Positions 57,202-64,000 of a DNA stretch of 64,000 nucleotides are shown one piece after another (position 1 is the stretch's first letter; every line of letters starts with the position of its first letter). Source of the stretch: Rhizomucor pusillus. Taxonomy: Eukaryota; Mucoromycota; Mucoromycetes; Mucorales; Lichtheimiaceae. The translations under genes and the position numbers were made by a program. The notes beneath the pieces were generated by a model. It ran no database searches, was not told the origin of the DNA, and saw only the letters and a program-made list of their open reading frames with translations. The stretch is taken from contig FWWN02000701.1 of the NCBI GenBank assembly GCA_900175165.2, positions 63,534-127,533 of the forward strand. Direction: 5' to 3'.

Positions 57202-57938
57202 GAAACGTGATCGTTCATCGACCGTCGTCTAGCAAAAAAGACGGCTTATATCCTCGGATTTGGTTTCCCCTGAAAGCCCTTGGCTGGCAACCAACGTGAG
57301 TGATCAGCACACACACTCAGCAGAAATTTTTAACCATAATCGAGTGTGCCTATCTCAATTGCTCCAGTTTTCGATAGAATGATTTGCAAGTAAACTAGGC
57401 GCGCTCGCTAGTATAAATATTTCCAACGTCTTAATTATCCAGTTTACAATTGCATAGTACGTTGCCTTTTGCATCATATTCACACAGTTGAGCATTAGTG
57501 TGCGGATGATGATATTTCAAATTTTGTCACTCGCTTCCTATTTCGTACTTGGGAAGATCCCTTGCGCCCAATATTTGTCACTATCTAATATTTGTCCAAT
57601 GCATACTCTCAATAAAACGGCAAAATTGGCTGATTGGCATTGCTGGACGACGCATTCAACTGCATCGTTTCACACGGTGTGGTGTGTCAATTTCATATCA
57701 TCTACAGTTGTTGATCATATCTAACACACACTCGCTGTTGACTTCAATTCCACCTCAATATGCGCTTTTGGCTCCAAAGTATTTGTTTGTTCAAGCGAAA
57801 TACCTGGAATCTCATTCGTCGGACTTGACTGGGCGAGCGAGAGTTCTGGAAAAGACGCGTATGGAAAGATAAAAGTCGAGCAGCACCAGTTTCCGAGGGT
57901 TTTTTCTCACTCGATCCATTTACTACTAGCATACAATA
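57202..57938. other. Divergent promoter region of the SLC35F and Sti1-like genes
   Basis: No gene is supported and, in particular, no TPR-like coding segment is present that could be a missing 5' part of the Sti1-like gene. The region includes a heat-shock-element-like site described separately. Confidence 0.5.
57844..57851 (+). promoter_or_regulatory. Heat shock element-like TTCnnGAA
   Basis: TTCTGGAA forms a perfect inverted TTC-nn-GAA pair, the core of an HSF1 binding site, 88-95 bases upstream of the ATG of the Sti1-like co-chaperone gene. STI1 genes are classic HSF1 targets in yeast. Only two units are perfect; a functional site usually needs three, and imperfect GAA/TTC units occur around 57808-57820. 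Confidence 0.4.
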
Positions 57939-59244
57939 ATGGCAGACGACAACAAGCAACAAGCCATTGCCGAGAAGGAACTCGGTAACCAGGCTTACAA
58001 GAAGCGTCAGTTTGAGCAAGCCTTGGAACACTACGAAAAGGCTTGGTCTCTCGACAACACCAACATCTCCATTTTGACAAACAAAGCTGGTAAGCTGATC
58101 AGCGCTGACTCTTGATAAAATCTGTCACTAATGGTATGCGATAGCCGTCCTTTTTGAACAAGAAAAGTATGAGGATTGTGTCAAGGTTTGCGAGGAAGCC
58201 ATCGAAACCGGCCGCAGCGTCCGGGCCGACTACAAACTGATCGCTCGGTAAGCCCTTGCAATGATATCCGGTTCGCCATCGTGTCATGCTGATATATATA
58301 TATTTTTCAGCGCTATGCAACGCATGGGTAACGCCTACGTGAAGCTTGATGACTTGGAAAAAGCTATCAGCGCATACGAAAAGTCATTAACGGAGCACCG
58401 TACGCCTGACACTTTGCAAAAGCTGCGCGATACCCAGAAGTTGCAAAAGGAAAAGGCAAAGGCCGCTTACTACAACCCAGAACTTGCCGACAAGGCTCGC
58501 GAGGAAGGCAACAAGCTCTTCAAGGAACAGAACTGGTGAGTTACAAAACGATGCTTGTTATTTTCAGTCAATGGTAACAATCGCGGAAAAACCAACAGGC
58601 CGGCAGCCATTGAACGTTACACTGAAGCTATCAACCGTAACGAGAAGGATGCTAGACCATACTCCAACCGCGCTGCCTGCTATCTCAAGCTCATGGCCGT
58701 TTATGAGGCCGAAAAGGATGCAAACAAGTGCATTGAATTAGACCCGACCTTTGGTACGTATCAATAGAGTAACTGCATTCTCAGCTATAGCTAACTATGT
58801 GCGTAGTTCGTGGTTACATTCGCAAGGCAGCTGTGGAATTTGCAAAGAAGGATTATCAAAAATCCATTGATACTTTGATGGAGGCGCAACAACATGATAC
58901 GGATGGCAAGTGCGCTCGTGAGATCCAGCAACAGTTGGCAAAGGCATACAGTGCCATGAACCCCATGAACGGCGCGGCCTCTGGTGAATCACAAGAGGAG
59001 GTGCTTAAGCGCGCAGCGCAAGACCCAGAAGTCCAGGTAAGTTCTCGGTATATTGGAGCGAATTTTGGGCGTTTTCTGATCAGCACTTTATTTTATACAG
59101 CGTATCTTGATGGATCCAGTAATGCAGCAAATCCTCCAACAAATGCAGCAGGATCCCAAGGCTGCACAGGAACATCTCAAGAACCCTCAAGTTGCTGCCA
59201 ACATTCGCAAACTCATGAACGCCGGTATTTTACGAGTAGCTTAA
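57939..59244 (+). CDS. STI1: Sti1/Hop-like Hsp90 co-chaperone lacking TPR1-DP1
   Basis: Six exons, 57939-58089, 58145-58247, 58311-58535, 58599-58753, 58807-59036 and 59101-59244, give 335 residues. Canonical Sti1 (about 580 residues) has TPR1-DP1-TPR2A-TPR2B-DP2 and bridges Hsp70 and Hsp90. Here the protein begins directly at TPR2A ([53 protein letters not shown] region). TPR2B follows ([54 protein letters not shown]). DP2 closes the protein ([36 protein letters not shown]). The carboxylate-clamp residues for the Hsp90 MEEVD tail (Lys/Asn/Asn/Lys/Arg pattern) appear kept. No TPR1 sequence lies upstream, so the short form seems genuine, similar to nematode STI-1. Confidence 0.88.
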
Positions 59245-60047
59245 TCAAATTTTTGTATAATCATTTCTCTACTTTTCTTTCTTGCTCATTCAATTTAAAA
59301 TACAAATCTCATGTATCGTTTAAACGAGCTGGTCCACGCTCCTAGCCATATTGAGATTTATAAGGTACTGGTTCCTTTGTAAGTTAGAGCTTCCCACTCA
59401 TCGTGATGCTTTCCGGACTATTGTCAATCTAAATTAAGAGCAATAAGCTTTCGATACATATTATCTTGTTAGATTTGTTATTTTCAAAAATCATTGGTTC
59501 CTTCAAGTTTCCAGTTTATCCGTATTCACTGACGTACATAATGAGTAAAGTCTTGTAGACAAACGTCTTTCATAAAAGGCAACAGGAATCGACAAAGAAA
59601 GCTACAATACTGAGAGTTTTCACCGTGCCATCTTCTTACTGCTCTGCTACCTGCAAGCCTTTATTTACGATGCATATCGTGCGTCCTGACACTTCGTTTA
59701 AACTGGTGTCCAAAATGTCCGTATTGACTTAAAAGGGTCAGCATAGCAGCTTCTTAATCGCGTAGAACGTTTAGCTTGTATTGACATGCATCCAGGACAA
59801 GGAGCAGGCGAAAAAAAGGTGTATACCTGGTCTTTCTCTGTACTTTTTGCCATTAGTCTGATGATACCTTTGAGTGCCTATTTAGAATACGCGCCGCGAT
59901 TTCGAGCAAACCTGCTGCTACTGACTCGTCCCCAGACACTAAGTCAATTTTCGTACCGCTTTCCATAGTCTCCGTCGGTACCTTTTTTGCAACGCTGCAC
60001 AAACCCTCAAACGGTCGAGTAAGGCCCCGACAATCTTGACAAACGCA
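59245..60047. other. Spacer between the Sti1-like and WDR91 genes
   Basis: Nothing is recognised. Probable 3' flank of the Sti1-like gene, then the WDR91 promoter. Confidence 0.45.
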
Positions 60048-62955
60048 ATGAATTCGTTGCACCAAGTCGATGAACTCGTGAAAGAATATCTACTGGTAAG
60101 TTACAAAGTCGACGAACGCTGACATCTCGATGATTCTTTGCGTACGGAGCCATATACTCATCGAGTCTGCGTTCTCGACCTCGGTGAAACGGAATAGAAA
60201 GACTAACACGAAATATGGGTAGTTTCGAGGGTTTACAAATTCATATCGAGCTCTTGACAGCGAAAGCCGAGGGGATAAAGATAAGGGATTTCAGGTAACA
60301 AAAGGCATGCAACTATATGCATATCGATATTCAGCATTAAGCGGCGTGAGCTTTAGGTCGAAAAGATTCTAGAGGATTTGCAAAGCTACATAACAAACAG
60401 TGATGTCCAAAAACTTATCGAATACTACCGATATTTGGACCTGAGGTTCTTCTCTCGGCTCGATAATCGTTTCCAACGAACCGTCAAAAAGTTTGAACTC
60501 TGTCTTTTGCGCCATTACTTAGTATACGGTACGTGAAGAAACCTCCATATTGTACGTCTGCTAATTCCTCACTAAGCGTAGCAATGCAGCACAAACGAAG
60601 AGATAAAGTGATTGAATTTTTCGACACTTACGGAGCAGAGTTGTATGGAAAACCGGAGTGGTCGCAATGGTTTGGTGAGGAGAAAGATCTGTATATATAC
60701 GTTCATCGCAAAATTAATGTTTATTCTTCTTGAAAGCTTTGCCATATATAAAGAATCCGGCGTCTGATCCAGCATTCGAGACCTACTTTACGAAACAATG
60801 GGTAGATAACTACGTCGTATCGTTACACAATTTTCTTTCTACAACTTTTCGACATATGCGTAGGTTTCCGCTGATTCTCTCTGATGTAGTATCTGTCTGC
60901 TTATGCATCTTTGTAGCCCTTCCCAGTCTCTTGTCGTTTAATATAGACAGAGTACAAAGAAGAGCACAGCAAAGTGAAATTGAAAATCTCAAAAACCAAA
61001 TCGAGGCGTTAAAGGCAACAGCGGAAGTACGAGAGAACGAGATTGCGAAACTGAAGCACGAGGTAAATGGGAAATTTGATGTCGGAATCGGATTATATTC
61101 TAACTTCGAGTGCTGCCCTTTTATGCAGATAGCTGAGACACGCCGTGAAGTGACAGATGGAATATCATTAATCCGACGGCGAGCAGCGTCTCTAACAAGA
61201 GAGCCAAGGACTAATGGAAGTGGAGATACAAGAGTGCAACAAACAGACAAAGCAGCGGCAGACATTCCATCATCTGCAGTGTCAGAAGACATAGGAGAAA
61301 TCGACGAACCATTCCTGCTCGTGAGCCAGGTCCATGCAAAAAGTATGTGAATGTGTTGCTTTCATATATCTAATGCTTTGGAACTTAGGATGAATATGCC
61401 GAGCACGCTTCAGCAATCACACATGCAAAATTTTCTAGTCAGGAAAACTTGATTGCAAGCTGCGATATGGATAATATTGTTCGGTAAGGAACGCATCATC
61501 CAGAGCATAGCAATCGGATACTGAGCCTAAGCTTGCAGTATATGGAGCTACAAGGGACAATCAATGAACCCGCTCAAGATCAGCAACAACACTTGCAATA
61601 TACTCTCCATGGAATGGGAGGCTAGGTCGGACCGTTTTGTACGTCAATCATCGAATCCTTGAACTATCGCTTACAAGCAACGTCATAGCTGTTCTTGGGC
61701 ACAGATGTGGGTACTGTACGGGTCTACAACGTAGATAGCAAATCAATTGTTCAAGAATTCCAGATGGAGAATGGATATCCTTGGTATGTAGCTTTGGGAA
61801 CGATTAATGAATAGAGCACGCATCGACTAAACGTTATGTTGTAAGGGTAAATCAAATATCCTGTAGCCCTGTGGAACCCACTCTGATCTGTGCAGGCTCA
61901 GAAAACAAACTTGCTGCCAAAGATCGAATGGGAATCTTGGTGGCCTGGAGTATGAAAAGCATGGCCGCAATTGTAAGTATGCATGTCATGTCAAAAGAGG
62001 AGGTAACGGCTGACAGCCGTTTAGGGCTCCTTCCGTTACCATACCAACGATGATACCCCTTTCGCGGATATAAACACTATCAGCCTCAATCACAACGGAC
62101 AGATGCTAGTCACTGGAGACAATGCTGGCTACATGCGAATTTTCGGTAAAGCAAATACTTGCCATTCAAATCACTTGACTATTCCGTCTAACCTTTGCTG
62201 ATAAGATGTTCGAAGCATGAAATCTATAATGGAGTGGAAAAATGAAACCGGGAAGCCTTTCTGCAAAGCTCAATTCAGTTTCGATGAGACTTCAATTTAC
62301 AGCGTCGACTACAGCGGCCAGGTATGGTGAGAGCTAAATCATTTTCGAGCCAATATTAAACATGTTTCTATAGTTGTCAACCTGGTCGGTCCATAAGCCC
62401 GGCACAAAGCTACGGAGCGATCGCATGAATGGATTTCCCCCACCACCAGCTTACGCTGCTACTTCCAACATACCGACAAATGAAAAGGGTCATCTTCGCA
62501 AGTCATCCTCGACAACTACTTCAGCCAACGTTCCCCCGCGCCCAACTTCGAACTTGTCAACTTCATCTATTTCTCGGCTCTCCGTTTCATCTGGAAGATC
62601 TAACCGTTTACCCACCATAACCTTCGACGACAGCGTCACACAGTCTTTATTATCGGTTTCTCCACGTCCAGAAATGGTGATGTTTAGCGCGGACACCGAG
62701 TTTTGTCTCTGTGCATCTTGGTCGCCTCCGCAAGATAAACCAGCCGCCAGCTCTGCGTCTTCTTTTGATTCTAGCAATGTCGGCACTACGCAAGGATCTA
62801 TTTACCGTGTTACAGACGGAAAAGTATCGTTCCAGTTTGGACATCAACCTGCTCATCAAAATCTTACTGCAGTGGATTGGACCAATTCTTCCAGCGCATG
62901 CTTGCTTGGCAGTACCGATGGAGTTATTAAAGTAACAAACCTGATTAAAGTCTAA
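60048..62955 (+). CDS. WDR91: WDR91 homologue, endosome maturation WD-repeat protein
   Basis: Fourteen exons, 60048-60095, 60223-60294, 60357-60528, 60582-60674, 60737-60859, 60917-61062, 61129-61329, 61389-61483, 61539-61638, 61689-61783, 61846-61972, 62025-62145, 62206-62321 and 62374-62955, give 696 residues. In animals WDR91 with WDR81 lowers PI3P on early endosomes and binds Rab7 to promote early-to-late conversion. The N-terminus matches WDR91 closely: VDELVKEYLLFRGFTNSYRA, KDKGFQVEKILEDLQSYI and WVDNYVVSLHNFLSTTF. A coiled coil follows (SEIENLKNQIEALKATAEVR). The C-terminal propeller has ILSMEWEARSDRFLFLGTDV, NTISLNHNGQMLVTGDNAGY and LTAVDWTNSSSACLLGSTDG. A Ser/Pro-rich insert (residues about 520-600) interrupts the propeller. 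Exon 5's donor at 60860 removes a non-conserved hydrophobic stretch. Confidence 0.9.
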
Positions 62956-63054
62956 ACAGCTTGTCTTGATCATCTCATTATTTTTACTGCATATAAGCAG
63001 AACTGTGCCATGATTTATTTTACTTTAATTTTTGTAAATAGCTACATGAATCTT

Positions 63055-64000
63055 TTAACGCTTTTGTTGCCTATTAGGGCTGTAGCTTGGAGAGGTAGGA
63101 CTGTAGCTCGGCGATGCCGGACTGTACTGAGGAGATGTAGGGCTATAGCTTGGAGACGTCGGGCTGTAGCTAGGAGATGTCGGGCTATAACTTGGGGATG
63201 TCGGGCTATAACTGGGTGATGTAGGGCTATAGCTAGGTGAAGTTGGACTGTAGCTGGGACTCGTTGGACTATAGCTAGGACTTGTTGGGCTGTAGCTCGG
63301 GCTAGTAGGGCTGTAGCTCGGACTTGTTGGACTGTAACTTGGGCTAGTCGGGCTATAGCTTGGACTGGTGGGGCTGTAACTTGGACTAGTTGGGCTGTAG
63401 CTAGGCGAAGTGGGACTGTAGCTAGGTGATGTTGGACTGTAGCTCGGTGAAGTGGGGCTATAGCTCGGGCTTGTTGGACTGTAGCTTGGACTGGTAGGGC
63501 TGTAGCTTGGACTAGTTGGACTGTAGCTTGGGCTCGTTGGACTATAGCTTGGCGACGTCGGACTGTAGCTTGGCGATGTCGGACTGTAGCTTGGGCTAGT
63601 TGGCGAATATCCAGGCGAAGCACCATATGGGCTTGTAGGGGAATAACCAGGCGATGTTGGTGAATAACCTGGGGAAGTCGGTGAATATCCAGGACTTTCG
63701 GCAAATGGACTTTGTTCTGTGCGCCAGGGACTTGCACCGCTGGGAGTAGCTGCACCCAAGTTGCCCATTGGCGAAAACATTGGCTCAGCTGGGGACGAAG
63801 GGTGTGAAAAGTCGACCCATTGAGGGCTTCTCGAGTCGTACGGTGTAGCCATGCTTGGAGTCATGAAACCAGCACGTCCTGGAGTTACAAATCCAGGTAG
63901 GTCACCCGCCACTCCGTTGGGCATGATTCTTCTATTGTCATCTGGCAGCGTCTTCAACATATCCTCATCAAGCATAATATCGAATTCTCCAGTACCCAAA
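63055..64000 (-). CDS. RPB1: RNA polymerase II largest subunit, C-terminal part
   Basis: The frame enters from the right edge and ends at a stop at 63055 (about 314 residues seen). It opens with [15 protein letters not shown], the conserved end of the catalytic body, then a Gly/Pro/Ser linker ([20 protein letters not shown]). The C-terminal domain begins with three heptads having Gly or Tyr at position 7 (YSPTSPG), an irregular YGASPG spacer, then 25 heptads that are almost all YSPTSPS, one YSPTSPQ and one YSPASPS, and ends [10 protein letters not shown]. That makes 28 recognisable heptads, close to yeast (26). This tail is phosphorylated on Ser2, Ser5 and Ser7 to recruit capping, splicing and 3'-end factors. 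The body of the gene is outside the window. It converges on WDR91 with 99 bp between stops. Confidence 0.97.
   Translation of the reverse strand, partial: LGTGEFDIMLDEDMLKTLPDDNRRIMPNGVAGDLPGFVTPGRAGFMTPSMATPYDSRSPQWVDFSHPSSPAEPMFSPMGNLGAATPSGASPWRTEQSPFAESPGYSPTSPGYSPTSPGYSPTSPYGASPGYSPTSPSYSPTSPSYSPTSPSYSPTSPSYSPTSPSYSPTSPSYSPTSPSYSPTSPSYSPTSPSYSPTSPSYSPTSPSYSPTSPSYSPTSPSYSPTSPSYSPTSPSYSPTSPSYSPTSPSYSPTSPSYSPTSPSYSPTSPSYSPTSPSYSPTSPSYSPTSPQYSPASPSYSPTSPSYSPNRQQKR

Noticed and set aside
60860..60916. Reading through to include RRFPLILSDVVSVCLCIFVA in WDR91
   Set aside because: The stretch is absent from the family, is bounded by GTAGGT and TTTGTAG, and its removal gives MPLPSLLSFN, which matches WDR91.
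63060..63690. Regular 21-nt repeats considered as a CRISPR array
   Set aside because: The repeats are contiguous without spacers, encode YSPTSPS heptads and lie in a eukaryotic gene.
63042..63755. 237-codon minus-strand frame rich in Ala/Thr/Val/Gln
   Set aside because: It is the shifted frame of the RPB1 heptad repeats.
1..64000. tRNA or rRNA genes
   Set aside because: I scanned by eye for T-arm GGTTCGANNC patterns paired with a D-arm and for rRNA cores and found none; a covariance-model scan would be decisive.

Overview
The window is a gene-dense stretch of nuclear DNA from a fungus. Nearly every conserved gene is cut by several short spliceosomal introns (mostly 50-70 nt) with GTAAGT/GTATGT-like donors. 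The gene set is fungal: TOM20, isocitrate lyase, Bud6, Vps1, Csc1, Ada2, a cys-3-type bZIP and a possible Byr4-like protein. A degraded TnpB/Fanzor-type gene and a WDR91 homologue point to an early-diverging lineage. I favour Mucoromycota, probably Mucorales or relatives, but no marker here fixes genus or species. All exon-intron models were built by hand from splice consensus, phase and protein similarity; each reported multi-exon model closes in frame.

Layout. 1-4 kb: a partial polyQ protein with two Byr4-like motifs, ATP synthase subunit e, a decayed coding region of unknown family, and Pol II subunit Rpb7. 4-9.5 kb: gene-poor, holding a broken Fanzor/TnpB-like gene (about 5.8-8.4 kb). 9.5-19.8 kb: cys-3/MetR-like bZIP, a small putative mitochondrial protein, TOM20, an F-box/kelch protein, ARV1 and isocitrate lyase. 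19.8-24 kb: gene-poor, with one decayed gene fragment. 24-33 kb: intronless Ada2, a questin-oxidase-like protein, a FMN-dependent 2-hydroxyacid oxidase and a Csc1/TMEM63-type channel. 33.7-40.6 kb: a short-chain dehydrogenase, chaperonin subunits CCT4 and CCT5, and a PH-domain membrane protein between them. 42-49 kb: a C2H2 zinc-finger protein, SmD1, Bud6 and a short Ser-rich protein. 49-51.8 kb: gene-poor, with a small repeat cluster. 51.8-64 kb: a prion-like protein, Vps1 dynamin, an SLC35F-type transporter, a short Sti1/Hop lacking its first TPR domain, WDR91, and the C-terminal end of RPB1 with its heptad repeats.

Functional themes. Three genes belong to Pol II transcription (RPB7, RPB1 and the SAGA adaptor ADA2). 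Two encode subunits of one chaperonin ring (CCT4, CCT5), and a co-chaperone (Sti1-like) lies further along. Two act in endosomal or vacuolar membrane traffic (VPS1, WDR91). Two act around glyoxylate chemistry (isocitrate lyase and the 2-hydroxyacid oxidase). These are ordinary eukaryotic neighbours, not operons. The most unusual items are the Fanzor relic, the TPR1-less Sti1, the WDR91 homologue, three GC-AG introns with identical donors, and the low-complexity Met/Gln/Gly/Tyr protein. I found no tRNA, rRNA or CRISPR array.
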